Below are positions 35,978-45,700 of a stretch of 64,000 nt of DNA, piece by piece. A program made the translations under genes and the position numbers. The notes under the pieces are model-generated. The model saw nothing but the letters and a program-made list of their open reading frames with translations. It ran no database searches and had not been told where the DNA came from. Within the stretch, counting starts at the first letter, position 1. Each line of letters opens with the position of its first letter. The stretch comes from Bacteroidota bacterium (GTDB lineage Bacteria; Bacteroidota; Bacteroidia; Chitinophagales; Chitinophagaceae). The stretch is from positions 1 through 64,000 of the forward strand of contig JAKQJG010000376.1 in the NCBI GenBank assembly GCA_029561305.1. Reading direction: 5' to 3'.

Positions 35978-36005
35978 TTAAAAAATCTGAATTAATTATA
36001 ACGTC

Positions 36006-36437
36006 ATGAGTGAGCATCACGATCATACAGTATCATCACCGGAAATAACCTTTGGGCATCCGCCGGCTGAAAGCACCAAACGAATATGGGTGGTATTGGG
36101 TATATTATCTATTATAACGGTTATAGAACTGATTCTTGGTTTAGGTATAGCCCGTCATTGGTATCCTAACGACACCTGGGTTTTATTTGTAAAAGGAACG
36201 GTTTGCATTTTATCACTGGCCAAAGCATATTATATTGTATCTGAATTTATGCACCTGGGTAGTGAGATACGCAACTTCATTATGACGATTGTAGTGCCTC
36301 TATTGCTTTTTGTGTGGTTTATTGCAGCTTTCCTCTGGGATGGAAACAGCTGGAAGAACCTGCGTAACAAGTATGGCGGCGAACCTGCAAAACAAGAACA
36401 GGCTGCACCGGCACATCAGAAAGGGGCGAAAGATTAA
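36006..36437 (+). CDS. coxD: Cytochrome c oxidase subunit IV
   Basis: 143 residues with three transmembrane helices (about 30-50, 65-85, 95-115). The start SEHHDHTVSSPEITFGHPPAEST and the segment KGTVCILSLAKAYYIVSEFMHLG are as in the CoxD/CyoD-like family, with a Lys/Ala-rich tail. Accessory structural subunit. Last gene of the act-cox operon, directly before a strong terminator. Confidence 0.88.
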   Translation: MSEHHDHTVSSPEITFGHPPAESTKRIWVVLGILSIITVIELILGLGIARHWYPNDTWVLFVKGTVCILSLAKAYYIVSEFMHLGSEIRNFIMTIVVPLLLFVWFIAAFLWDGNSWKNLRNKYGGEPAKQEQAAPAHQKGAKD

Positions 36438-36466
36438 TCGAAAGAAATTACCATAGTGAATTTTTT

Positions 36467-36500
36467 AAACCATCGTCCTAAAAGGCCCGATGGTTTTTTT
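36467..36500 (+). terminator. Terminator of the act-cox operon
   Basis: AAACCATCG (36467-36475) pairs with CGATGGTTT (36488-36496), then TTTT. It lies 30 bp after coxD and separates the operon from the SCO gene. Confidence 0.85.
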
Positions 36501-36525
36501 ATAGTAAGCTGACTAAAGTGAAAGT

Positions 36526-37245
36526 ATGAACAAGAGGGCTATTTTAGGTATTTTACTGGCAACCGTACTGCCATTGTGTGGATATGTAATGGTAAAATAT
36601 TATGGGGAAAGAGCGGTACACATGCCGCCAAGGTATTTCTATGATGGGGTGGATACCACAAGGGAAGATGGCAGAATAAATACAGACACTGCCTGGCATA
36701 AGGTAAAGAATATGACCTTTGTAAACCAGCTGGGTGATACAGTAGAACTAAACTCCCTTAGAAACAGGATTGTCGTGATAAATTTTTTCTTTACCCGCTG
36801 CCCAAGCGTTTGCCCCGGCCTGGCAGTGAAGATTAAAAAGCTGCAGGAATCTTTTTCAGGCAGCAAGAACGACAGCATTGTACAATTTATTTCTGTAAGT
36901 GTTGACCCAGAGTATGATTCCGTGCCACAGTTGAGAAAATTTGCAGACCGCTTTACCAGTAACCACGATAACTGGTGGTTTGTAACCGGCGATAAAAAGG
37001 CTATTTACGATTTTGGAATGAAGGAATTGAAAGCAAGCATTGCCGATGCCGATGTTGATTCCATATTTATCCATACTCCATACTTTTTCCTGCTCGACAG
37101 GGACAGGGTTGTAAGGGGCTGGTATAATGGCTTTGATGATGCCAAACAAGCAAAGCTGGTTAAAGATATTCCGCTGCTGATGCTGGAGAAACAACGAAAA
37201 AGAAGTTTTAAAACCTTTTTAAAAGAACTTTTTGGTAGAAGTTAG
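36526..37245 (+). CDS. SCO family copper chaperone
   Basis: 239 residues. N-terminal anchor helix (about 7-23) and a thioredoxin-like domain outside. The copper site is FFFTRCPSVCPGL (CxxxC near 92-98) and the distal His of IHTPYFFLLDRD near 183. SCO proteins deliver copper to the CuA site of subunit II and act as thiol reductases. It follows the oxidase operon behind a terminator and may use its own promoter or read-through. Confidence 0.93.
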   Translation: MNKRAILGILLATVLPLCGYVMVKYYGERAVHMPPRYFYDGVDTTREDGRINTDTAWHKVKNMTFVNQLGDTVELNSLRNRIVVINFFFTRCPSVCPGLAVKIKKLQESFSGSKNDSIVQFISVSVDPEYDSVPQLRKFADRFTSNHDNWWFVTGDKKAIYDFGMKELKASIADADVDSIFIHTPYFFLLDRDRVVRGWYNGFDDAKQAKLVKDIPLLMLEKQRKRSFKTFLKELFGRS

Positions 37246-37302
37246 TTCCAAAAGGCAAGGAAGCAAACCAATGACTATTCACAATTCACCCCTATCAAAC
37301 AC

Positions 37303-37893
37303 ATGCTGACACCTATGTTAGAAAAAAACGACCGTAAGGCCAAATGGCTGATAGGAGTTTTTTCAGTTGTAGTTTTCTCTGTAGTAACTGTACTCGGCAA
37401 ATACAATCTTGCCGGCAAAGTGCAATTGGATTTTGATGTGCATATTTTCGCCACGATCAATGCGGCAGTAAACGGTTTGGTGGCCTTACTATTGCTGGTG
37501 GGGTTGTATTTAGCTAAACAGCGGAAATTTGAAATCCACAAGCAGGTGATGATTACAGCAATGCTGTTATCTGTGTTCTTTTTACTTTCTTATATCTGTC
37601 ACCATCTTTTTGCAGGCGAAACAATGTACGGCGAAACAGACGGAATTCACGGTCTTAGTGATGCCGAAAGGTCTGCAGTGGGTGAAGGCCGTACGCTCTA
37701 CCTTGCTATTTTGCTGACGCATATACCGCTGGCCGGCCTTGCCCTGCCATTTATTTTATTTGCTGCTTACCGGGCGTTAACGGGTGAATATGACAAGCAT
37801 AAAAAGCTGGTAAGGATCATCTGGCCTGTGTGGTTTTATGTTGCCATTACGGGGGTAATTGTTTATTTTATGATCAGCCCCTATTACCGATAA
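37303..37893 (+). CDS. DUF420 membrane protein, likely oxidase assembly factor
   Basis: 196 residues, five transmembrane helices. The DUF420 pattern: HIFATINAAVNGLVALLLLVG, QRKFEIHKQVMITAMLLSVFFLLSYICHHL and LTHIPLAGLALPFILFAAYRAL, with conserved His in helices. Homologues lie beside SCO and oxidase genes in many genomes, as here, and some are called CtaM or CtaG-like; an exact role is not proved. Start at 37303 or 37315. The stop TAATG overlaps the next start by one base, so translation is coupled. Confidence 0.88.
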   Translation: MLTPMLEKNDRKAKWLIGVFSVVVFSVVTVLGKYNLAGKVQLDFDVHIFATINAAVNGLVALLLLVGLYLAKQRKFEIHKQVMITAMLLSVFFLLSYICHHLFAGETMYGETDGIHGLSDAERSAVGEGRTLYLAILLTHIPLAGLALPFILFAAYRALTGEYDKHKKLVRIIWPVWFYVAITGVIVYFMISPYYR

Positions 37894-38354
37894 TGAATCA
37901 ACAGGGAACTTTAAGATCATTGCAGCTATTGCATAAGGCGTTGATGTTGGGACCAATATTATTTGGTTCTATTTCTTTCTACCTTGTATACTCAGATAAA
38001 TTTTCCCCGGCAATGGCAGAACAGGATCAGCTGTTGCAGCTTATTGCCATTGCTGCTTCTTTTGCCGCGGTTTTTACCGGATCTTCTATTTTCAAAAAAA
38101 AGGTTTTTGAAATACGTGACGCTCAGCAATCAGTCACCGAAAAAGCTGCAGCCTTCCGTCCCGTTTGTCTTATACAGTGGGCACTGCTGGAAGGCGCCGC
38201 AATTTTTTGCATTGTATGTTTTCTTCTCACAGGAAACCTTGCTTTTCTGGCATTGGCTGGCGCTGTTCTGCTTTGGTTTGCGCTAACAGGCCCGTCTAAA
38301 ATGAAAATCATGCTATTGCTCCGGTTGAGCGAAGCAGAGATGGAAAATTTCTGA
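37893..38354 (+). CDS. Small membrane protein of unknown function
   Basis: 153 residues from the ATG at 37893 (MNQQGTLRSLQLLHKALMLG), which overlaps the DUF420 stop by one base. Four hydrophobic segments (about 13-33, 45-63, 88-105, 110-130). No family is recognised. Coupling to the DUF420 gene and position behind SCO suggest an oxidase-related role, by context only. It ends 4 bp before the stop of the convergent S1/CSD gene. Confidence 0.75.
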   Translation: MNQQGTLRSLQLLHKALMLGPILFGSISFYLVYSDKFSPAMAEQDQLLQLIAIAASFAAVFTGSSIFKKKVFEIRDAQQSVTEKAAAFRPVCLIQWALLEGAAIFCIVCFLLTGNLAFLALAGAVLLWFALTGPSKMKIMLLLRLSEAEMENF

Positions 38355-38358
38355 TTTT

Positions 38359-39096
38359 TCAGGATACCCTTTCCACAACAATTTTCAATGGGCTCATATA
38401 GGTGATCAAAACTTTTATCATATCGCCGGTTTTTACTTCAGCTGGTTTATCTTCTTTATTTTTTGAAAGGGGGATCTTTGCCTGTATGGCGTTGTTGAAC
38501 AGGTTTATAAAAATACCAAATGGAGTTACCTTATAAACAGTGCCCTCACATACTGTTTTGTTTTTGAAATACTGGAGGGCCGTTTTATATTGTGGTATAA
38601 ATTCACTTTTATAAAGAGCAGCTGTAGCACCTGCTGGCTTATCAAAGTTATTGAGTTTGAAAAAGGTTGGTTCATTCAGGTGGCTGTCGTGCGGGGGCAG
38701 TTCCCAGGGAGACAGTAGCAGGGGAAATAAAATATAACTGCCTGTTTCCTTTACAAAATAAGCGTCACCTGCTTTCTTTAAATATCCAACAAAGCGGTTT
38801 TCAGTTGCAGCCTTCTGTAATAAGTTCACATAGGCATTATTATAACGGAACTCAATCAGGTCAGCCACCATCTTATCACCTCTTGGTGTGGGAACAATCA
38901 CAAAACTCACTTCATCACCAATACGGAAAGCATGGGTTTTTTTGATGAGCTTTTTCTCTTTTAGTTTTTGCTGTACCTGCTCACTAATATTCCCATTGAT
39001 AGATTTTGTTTTGCCATTGTGCAGGTATTCAATAGTGGCATAATCTTTTTCGTGATGAATAAAGGTGATGGTGCCGGTGAGTGATTGTTTATCCAT
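38359..39096 (-). CDS. Putative RNA-binding protein with cold-shock-like and S1-like domains
   Basis: 245 residues. The start, LTGTITFIHHEKDYATIEYLHNGK, reads as a cold-shock or OB-type beta barrel (GxIxxxxxxxGFI-like), though the usual aromatic RNP motifs are weak. Residues about 175-243 (VCEGTVYKVTPFGIFINLFNNAIQAKIPLSK...GDMIKVLI) match the S1 domain closely. The middle 100 residues are mixed. Likely binds RNA in translation or decay. Not named in any pathway I know. Confidence 0.7.
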   Translation of the reverse strand: MDKQSLTGTITFIHHEKDYATIEYLHNGKTKSINGNISEQVQQKLKEKKLIKKTHAFRIGDEVSFVIVPTPRGDKMVADLIEFRYNNAYVNLLQKAATENRFVGYLKKAGDAYFVKETGSYILFPLLLSPWELPPHDSHLNEPTFFKLNNFDKPAGATAALYKSEFIPQYKTALQYFKNKTVCEGTVYKVTPFGIFINLFNNAIQAKIPLSKNKEDKPAEVKTGDMIKVLITYMSPLKIVVERVS

Positions 39097-39194
39097 ACGT
39101 GTTATTTGAAAATGCCGGTGATAAAAGTAAACGATAAAATAGTTACAGCAGATTATCTGCGCATTGGCGGCAATAAATCAGTTATATAGCTCAA

Positions 39195-39605
39195 TTATAA
39201 GGAGAGTTCTTTTGAAGGATCCCAAAACAGTTTTTCAAAATCAACTACTGTGTCATCCTTTACTGCAATCTTTTCTTTCCTTAATAATTCTTCCATCAAA
39301 GTAGGTGTGGCAAAATGATTTTTGCCGCTGAGCATACCGTTCCTGTTTACCACCCTTTGCGCCGGCACTTTTGGCTTGGCCATATGGGAAGCATTCATAG
39401 CCCACCCCACCATTCTTGCACTGAGTTTGGTTCCGAGGTAACTGGCAATGGCACCATAAGAGCTAACGCGTCCTTTAGGTATTTGCCTTACCACATCAAA
39501 CACATCTTCAAAAAAAGAATACGATGGTGCTTTGCTTTTTTCCTTACCAGTGTCTTTAGTTTTTTTAGAAAAGCTTTTACTGCTTGATTCTTTAATCGCT
39601 TTCAT
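39195..39605 (-). CDS. Alkyltransferase-like (ATL) DNA repair protein, no acceptor cysteine
   Basis: 136 residues. After a Lys/Ser-rich start, FEDVFDVVRQIPKGRVSSYGAIASYLG is the MGMT/Ogt DNA-binding wing-helix. The active-site motif PCHR reads PAQRVVNRNG here: both the acceptor Cys and the following His are replaced, as in ATL proteins where the Cys is another residue. ATLs bind O6-alkylguanine and flag it for nucleotide excision repair without transferring the alkyl group. It overlaps the upstream DUF5522 gene by 14 bp, so both are co-translated. Confidence 0.88.
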   Translation of the reverse strand: MKAIKESSSKSFSKKTKDTGKEKSKAPSYSFFEDVFDVVRQIPKGRVSSYGAIASYLGTKLSARMVGWAMNASHMAKPKVPAQRVVNRNGMLSGKNHFATPTLMEELLRKEKIAVKDDTVVDFEKLFWDPSKELSL

Positions 39606-39795
39606 CCCAGGTTTTTTTTAAAGAGCTGTTTAGCAATATACTCCGTTTTGGCTCTGGTACATTCACATAGTTGTAAGGACAATGCATACAGCCATTACCA
39701 CAGCAAAACCCTTTTTTTAAATGAAATTTTTCTGTAAGCACCATGTATCCTCCTTCATTATAATAAAAATCTTCTCCTTCTACTAATGTGCTCAT
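39592..39795 (-). CDS. DUF5522 family protein
   Basis: 67 residues with the family signature YYNEGGYMVLTEKFHLKKGFCCGNGCMHCPY: four Cys in CCGNGCMHC form a likely zinc or iron-sulfur knuckle. Function unknown; homologues are widespread in Bacteroidota and in eukaryotes as short proteins. First gene of a two-gene unit with the ATL gene, which starts within its last codons. The upstream region begins at 39796. Confidence 0.87.
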   Translation of the reverse strand: MSTLVEGEDFYYNEGGYMVLTEKFHLKKGFCCGNGCMHCPYNYVNVPEPKRSILLNSSLKKTWDESD

Positions 39796-39849
39796 TGATC
39801 AAACTGTTTATTATATACCATTATTTCATGCAAGCTCAACAAGGCAACC

Positions 39850-40005
39850 GGTTCTAAAACCCTTCTTTTAGAGGCCCGGAGCTTTCTCCTTCACTCAATG
39901 TGGCCATTACCTGATTTAATTTATCAATTATCATACTCATTAAGGTTATTTTAATCAGCAGGTTCTCTAAGTCCTTCTTTTGGAGGGGGGGGAGGCTTTT
40001 TCGCT
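39850..40005. repeat. Two direct copies of a GC-rich intergenic repeat, one inside the trmB 3' end
   Basis: Copy 1 at 39850-39895 (GGTTCTAAAACCCTTCTTTT then AGAGGCCCGGAG) and copy 2 at 39961-40005 (GGTTCTCTAAGTCCTTCTTT then TGGAGGGGGGGGAGG) are similar over about 45 bp, 111 bp apart. The second overlaps the last codons of trmB on the other strand. Confidence 0.6.
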
Positions 40006-40725
40006 CACCTTATTCACTACATGCTTTTCCTGGTTTTCTGTTTCTTTTAAAATTTCCTGCAGCAAATTGTCTTTATCAATAATCACATCTGGCAGACTAA
40101 ACTTAAGGTAAAATACCCGGTTGCTGCCTGCAATATCCAGCGATTCATAATGTGTTTTAATTTTCAACACCTCGCTGTTTGTTTGCTCGTAAGCATTGTC
40201 AAAATCTTCAACACAATAAAGGCCGTAGAGTTCAATCACCTTTTTAGTAAAGCCATACAGATCAGGCGAATCTGTTTTTAAATGAATAAACCCTCCCGGC
40301 TTAAGTATTTGTTGATAGCAGCGTAAAAATCCAGGATGTGTTAACCGTCTCCTGGCCCTGGAGGTTCTCAGTTGCGGATCGGGAAAGGTGATCCAGATTT
40401 CAGATACTTCTCCGGAGGAAAAATAATTGGGCAGCATGCCTATCTGGGTACGCAGGAAAGCTGCATTGGCAATTTTTTCATCCAGGCATTTTTTTGCACC
40501 GGCATACATTCTGTTGCCTTTTATATCAACGCCAATAAAATTACTGTCCGCAAAAAGCTTTGCCAGTCCAACTGTGTATTCGCCCCTGCCGCAGGCAAGT
40601 TCCAATACGATGTTGTGTTCATTATTAAAGTGCAACGCCCATTTCCCCTGCATATTTTCCGGATACTCCAGCACATTAGGAAATGTTTTAATCGCTGCAA
40701 AACGAATCAATTTTTTTTGTCCCAT
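39967..40725 (-). CDS. trmB: tRNA (guanine-N7-)-methyltransferase
   Basis: 252 residues from 40725 (MGQKKLIRFAAIKTF); the frame continues to 40815 but the 30 extra residues do not match the family. The SAM-binding ELACGRGEYTVGLAK, GVDIKGNRMYAGA and the ITFPDPQLRTSRARRRL motifs are those of TrmB, which makes m7G46 in tRNA. The C-terminal KASPPSKRRT is encoded by a dispersed GC-rich repeat, which has probably replaced the original end of the gene. Confidence 0.92.
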   Translation of the reverse strand: MGQKKLIRFAAIKTFPNVLEYPENMQGKWALHFNNEHNIVLELACGRGEYTVGLAKLFADSNFIGVDIKGNRMYAGAKKCLDEKIANAAFLRTQIGMLPNYFSSGEVSEIWITFPDPQLRTSRARRRLTHPGFLRCYQQILKPGGFIHLKTDSPDLYGFTKKVIELYGLYCVEDFDNAYEQTNSEVLKIKTHYESLDIAGSNRVFYLKFSLPDVIIDKDNLLQEILKETENQEKHVVNKVSEKASPPSKRRT

Positions 40726-40903
40726 ACGGCAGCAAATATACAAACAGCGGGTAAGCAAGAAAGCAACAGGCAAAAGGCCAGGGAACTGAAAATCCAAAAA
40801 ATTAATTGTTTCCATAGTAAAATTCCTGTGTCAATGGGTTAATTAAATAATTGTTTCACTAAATTGCATCAATTCAATGCTTGCGTAACCACTCAACTGC
40901 TGT

Positions 40904-41467
40904 ATGATTTCATCAAACGAGATCAAAGAACTCCAATATAAAATATCTGCCGATGGCGATCAGCATGCGTATGCACAACTATACCTTGCATATATGCCTT
41001 ACTTGCTGCGTTTTGCCAGGTCCATCATAAAAAATAATGAACTGGCTGAAGAAGTGGTTTCTGATGTGTTTATAAAAGTATGGCAAAACCGGGCAGAGCT
41101 GGGTAAGATTGATAACCTTAAATTATACCTCTACGTAAGTACAAAAAATACGGCGCTTAATTATCTATCCCGCCATTTTAGAAAAGACATTATTTCGCTG
41201 GAAGAAATGTCGTTGAATATTTCAATGGGCACCTACAACCCTGAGCAATTACTGATCACTTCCGAAGCTGTAAAAAAGATCAACCAGGAAATTCAAAAGC
41301 TGCCCCCCAGGTGCAGGCTGATATTCAAATTGGTGAAAGAAGACAGGCTGCGCTATAGCGAAATTGGCCGATTGCTGAATATTTCTGTTAAAACAATTGA
41401 TAACCAAATGGCAATTGCCCTTAAAAAAATAAGCAGCGCAATTAATTTTGATCTGAAAAAAGCTTAA
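40904..41467 (+). CDS. ECF-type RNA polymerase sigma factor, FecI-like
   Basis: 187 residues. Region 2: DQHAYAQLYLAYMPYLLRFARSI and AEEVVSDVFIKVWQNR. Region 4: LPPRCRLIFKLVKEDRLRYSEIGRLLNISVKTIDNQM with its HTH. It belongs to the FecI-like group that partners FecR in Bacteroidota. The next gene (41523) is its FecR, and an STN-bearing SusC follows. It is predicted to switch on the glycan-uptake operon when the outer-membrane transporter binds its substrate. Confidence 0.93.
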   Translation: MISSNEIKELQYKISADGDQHAYAQLYLAYMPYLLRFARSIIKNNELAEEVVSDVFIKVWQNRAELGKIDNLKLYLYVSTKNTALNYLSRHFRKDIISLEEMSLNISMGTYNPEQLLITSEAVKKINQEIQKLPPRCRLIFKLVKEDRLRYSEIGRLLNISVKTIDNQMAIALKKISSAINFDLKKA

Positions 41468-41522
41468 AAATATTTCAACGAAGCTTGGTAGATTTTCAAT
41501 TTTAACGTGTCCTGTCTTGCGG

Positions 41523-42677
41523 ATGGATTATACACCAGAACATATTTGGCTGCTGATGGCAAGAAAACTTTCGGGAGAAGCGACTCAAGAAGAGTTGCAG
41601 GAACTGGAAGGGATGCTGAGGGAAAACCCTGCAGCAGGCTATTCTAAGGAAGTATTGAACGACCTATGGCAAAATGATACGCATCCTGACAGGCAGTATT
41701 CAGAAAGCAGGTATAAGGAACTTGTACAGCAAATAAAAAATATGGGTATTGACGACGGAAAATTCTCTAATGATGACCATTTTATTAATGGCAGCACAGA
41801 AGAATTACCTGTTAAAAGCAGCAAAAGAAGGTGGTTGGTTGCCTTTAGTATGGCTGTTGTGGTAGTACTGGCGGTATCTATTTATTATTTATCAGGCACG
41901 GAAGGAATTAATAAAGATGCTGAAACAGCACATTCCAAAAATCAGATCAGTACAAAAAATGGTTCAAAAACAAGTCTCGTTCTTCCCGATGGTACAAAGG
42001 TTTGGCTCAATTCGGGAAGCCAGCTTGTATATGATAAAAACTATGGAAATAAACTGAGAGAAGTTTCACTTATTGGTGAAGCTTATTTTGATGTAATCAA
42101 AAACCCGGAGCGCCCGTTTTTGATCCATACTTCTAAAATGGATGTGAAAGTGCTTGGCACAGCATTCAATGTAAAATGTTACCCCGGGGAAAAAACAACA
42201 GAAACGAGCCTGGTAAGAGGCAGTTTAGAAATTTCCCTGAAAGACAGGCAGGAAAAAATAATGCTGAAACCAAATGAAAAGCTGGTAATTAACAATGAAG
42301 ATTTCAGTAAGTTAAAGACAGGAGAAGCCGCCACTGTGAACATTCCGGTTAGGAAAAATGAAAAACCAATTATATCTCTAAGTCACCTCACCCTGCTGCC
42401 GGCCGATAATACAGTAATTGAGACGGCGTGGGTGCAAAACCGGTTGATCTTTAACAGCGAAAGTTTTGAAGAAGTAGCCTTGAAGATGGAAAGATGGTAC
42501 AATGTGAAAATTGATTTTGACGATGAAAGCCTGAAAGATGAAAAACTCACCGGAAACTTTGAAAGGGAAACGGTGGTGGAAGCTTTGAATGCATTGCGCC
42601 TGGTGGCTTCATTCACTTACACCATCAAGAATGAAAAAATCACCATCTTTAAGATTGGTGGAATTAAATTAAAATAA
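41523..42677 (+). CDS. FecR-type anti-sigma factor
   Basis: 384 residues from the ATG at 41523; a TTG six bases upstream is in frame but less likely. The cytoplasmic anti-sigma part (1-90) is followed by one transmembrane helix (about 104-124, WLVAFSMAVVVVLAVSIYYL), then the FecR domain (LPDGTKVWLNSGSQLVYDKNY, LIGEAYFDV, VLGTAFNVKCYPGE) and a C-terminal DUF4974-like domain (FNSESFEEVALKMERWYNVKI). It holds the sigma factor and receives the signal from the SusC STN domain in the periplasm. Confidence 0.93.
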   Translation: MDYTPEHIWLLMARKLSGEATQEELQELEGMLRENPAAGYSKEVLNDLWQNDTHPDRQYSESRYKELVQQIKNMGIDDGKFSNDDHFINGSTEELPVKSSKRRWLVAFSMAVVVVLAVSIYYLSGTEGINKDAETAHSKNQISTKNGSKTSLVLPDGTKVWLNSGSQLVYDKNYGNKLREVSLIGEAYFDVIKNPERPFLIHTSKMDVKVLGTAFNVKCYPGEKTTETSLVRGSLEISLKDRQEKIMLKPNEKLVINNEDFSKLKTGEAATVNIPVRKNEKPIISLSHLTLLPADNTVIETAWVQNRLIFNSESFEEVALKMERWYNVKIDFDDESLKDEKLTGNFERETVVEALNALRLVASFTYTIKNEKITIFKIGGIKLK

Positions 42678-42789
42678 CGATTGAAAAAAGGGGTAATGCG
42701 TTAACATTCCCCCCAGACAGAAAAAACGAAAAAACAAAGCTGTAACGGCTCTGACGATGCTCTCATTTTATCTACCAAAACATAAAAGT

Positions 42790-45700
42790 ATGAAAAAAGC
42801 CAAACGAATGCTTGTTACTAAAGACCGAACAAGCATTTACAAACTGCTGCTGCTTATGAAATTTACCATTGCATTGCTGTTGTTTGCCTCTCTGCACGTT
42901 TCTGCAAAAACTTATTCGCAGGACCGCATTACGCTCAGGCTGCAATCAGCTGAACTAAAGACGGCGCTCAAGCAAATTGAGAAGAAAACCATGTATCGTT
43001 TTTTGTATAACGATGACGTTGTTTCTGCCAACCGCAAGGTTAGTATTGATGCCAACAATGCACTCGTTACCGAAGTGCTCGATGGTATGTTAACCGAAAC
43101 CACTTTAACCTATAAAGTGCTCGAGAACAACCTGGTGGTGATTACACAAAAAAACATAGTACTACAGGAAACCAGGGTAACTGGTAAAGTAACAGGGCCT
43201 GATGGACAGGGTGTTCAATCTGTAACTGTAAGAATAAAAGGTTCCAATGCGGCCACTACAACGGCTGCCGACGGAACTTATACTATCTCTGCACCGGACG
43301 GCGCTACATTAGAGTTTTCCTCAGTGGGGTATTTATCGCAGGAAGTGGTAGTAGGTGGCCGCACTACCATTAATATCACTTTACAAATAGCTGCTAAGGA
43401 TATTAACGAAGTGGTGGTAATTGGTTATGGTACAGCCAGCAAAAGGGATCTTACAGGTTCCATTGCAAAAATATCAGGTAAAGACATTGCCGATAAGCCT
43501 AACCCTAACCCCGTTGCCTCACTCCAGGGCAGGGTAGCCGGTTTAAGTATTGTTAATAATGGTACGCCAGGTCAGGCCCCGGATATCCGCATCAGGGGTA
43601 CGGGCAGTATTGGTCAGTCTCAGCCTTTATATGTGGTTGATGGCATCTTTAACGACAACATTGATTACCTGAATCCTAACGATATAGAAAGTATTGAAGT
43701 GTTGAAAGATCCTTCCTCTTTAGCCATCTTTGGTGTAAGGGGCGCAACAGGGGTTATAGCCATTACTACTAAAAGGGCGAAAACCGGGCAGCTTACTATT
43801 AACTTTAACAGTACTTACGGCACAAAAAAACTGGTAAATAAAATTGATTTTGTGGATGCCGAACAGTTTAAAACTTTGTTTGCAGAAGAAAGGGCAAATA
43901 ATGGAGTAACAGATCCTTACGATTATACAGGGCTTACAGCAAATACCGACTGGATAGATGCCGTAACAAGGACTGCCAAGTTCAGTACAAGTAATCTTAG
44001 CTTGTCTTCCAGTACCGAAAAAAACAAGTTTAATTTAGGGGTGGGTTATATTATGGATGAAGGCATCATCAGGAATCAGAAACTTAGTAAAATGCTGCTT
44101 TCATTTGCTGATGAAGTAAAGCTGACTAAGGCTATAAAAGTAGGAATCACCTTTAATACCTCCAGGCAAAACAACCCTTATGATGCCACGAATGTTTTAA
44201 ATGATGCCAGGAAAGTAATTCCGCTGGTTTCTTCAGGCACATTGCCTTTCAGGATCAAGAACCCGTACACACCAACAGGAAGCGACAGTATTGATGTGAA
44301 TTTATATTCAGGCCTGGACGTTTCATTACAAAATAATGGTGTGGTAAATCCTTTAGTGTCTTTGGAAAATGAATGGAATAAGGTTATAAACATTGAATAC
44401 AGGAACGTAGGTAGTGTGTATGCTGATATTACTTTCTTAAAGGACTTTAATTTCAGAAGCACATTTTATGCTGATGTAAGTAATGTAAACAGAAGAAGGT
44501 ACAGGCCTCTTTACAGTAGTTATGATCCACGTACAAAACTTCCTCAAGTAGTAAACAATACAACAACAATTGAGGAAAATGATGACAGCTATAAAAAATT
44601 CCAGCAGGATTATATCTTAAATTACAAGAAAAGCTTTGGTGATCACGGGCTCACTTTAACGGGAGGATTTACCACTTACTATTCCGGCGTTTTTAAAAGA
44701 ACGGGCAGGGCAAGTCAATTCAATCCCAATCTGCCTACTTCATTACCTATACCAGATGATCCAAGGCTTTGGTACCTAAGCAATGGTTTTAATGATCCAA
44801 CAACACAGCTTGCTTCATCTGAACAGTATGAAAATACAACAGCTTCTTTTTTAGCCAGGGCTTTATATAATTATAAAGGGAAATATTTCTTAAATGCATC
44901 CTTCAGGGATGATGGATCTTCAAGGATTCTGGGGGTTAACCAGCATCAAAAATTCTGGGCAGTAGGTGCTGCATGGGAAATAAGCAAGGAGTCTTTTTTC
45001 CAGGGTCAGGATGTTATTAATTATTTGAAACTTAAGGGATCCATTGGTGTATTGGGTAACCAGTCGGCTTACGCAGACAATAACCCCGGTTTACCGTTAA
45101 ACTATCCTTTTTACCCTCAGTTAAACATCATCCAGGCTCCTTTCCAGGGTGATTCAAGAGATATCATTGTTATCAATAATGCCGCTACTCCAAGGTACGC
45201 ACCCAGCCCCGATTTGAAGTGGGAAACAGTATCTGCCAAAGAAATTGGAATTGAACTGGACGCCTTTAAGAGAAAGTTGCATTTTGAAGCCAATTATTTC
45301 AGCAGGGTTACCAATGATTTGATGACCTATATCAGCAGGGGTTCTTTAGGATTGCAGGATCTGCTGGTGAATGGAGGAAGTTTAAGTAATAAAGGTGTTG
45401 AATTAACTGCTAACTGGAACCAGTCGGTATCAAGAGACTTTAATTTTTCAGTCGGTGGTAATATTACATTCCTGAAAAACAAAGTCATTGATCTTAGCGA
45501 TGAGCTGCCAACTAAATTTATTTCCAGGGCTTCTGAAAATAATGGAAGTGCAGAAAGTCGTTCTACTCCAGGTCAACCAATTGGTTCATTTTTTGGTTAT
45601 GTAGTGGATGGAATATGGCAGAGCAATACAGAAATTCTGCGTTCAACCATTATTCATCAACTGGATGAAATTAAACCAGGTGATTTAAGGTTTAAGGATA

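Noticed and set aside
42690-42713. Hairpin GGGGTAATG / CATTCCCC between fecR and susC as a terminator
   Set aside because: It has a bulge and only A-rich, not T-rich, sequence after it, and the fecR-susC pair normally belongs together. It could be an attenuator, but nothing more supports this.
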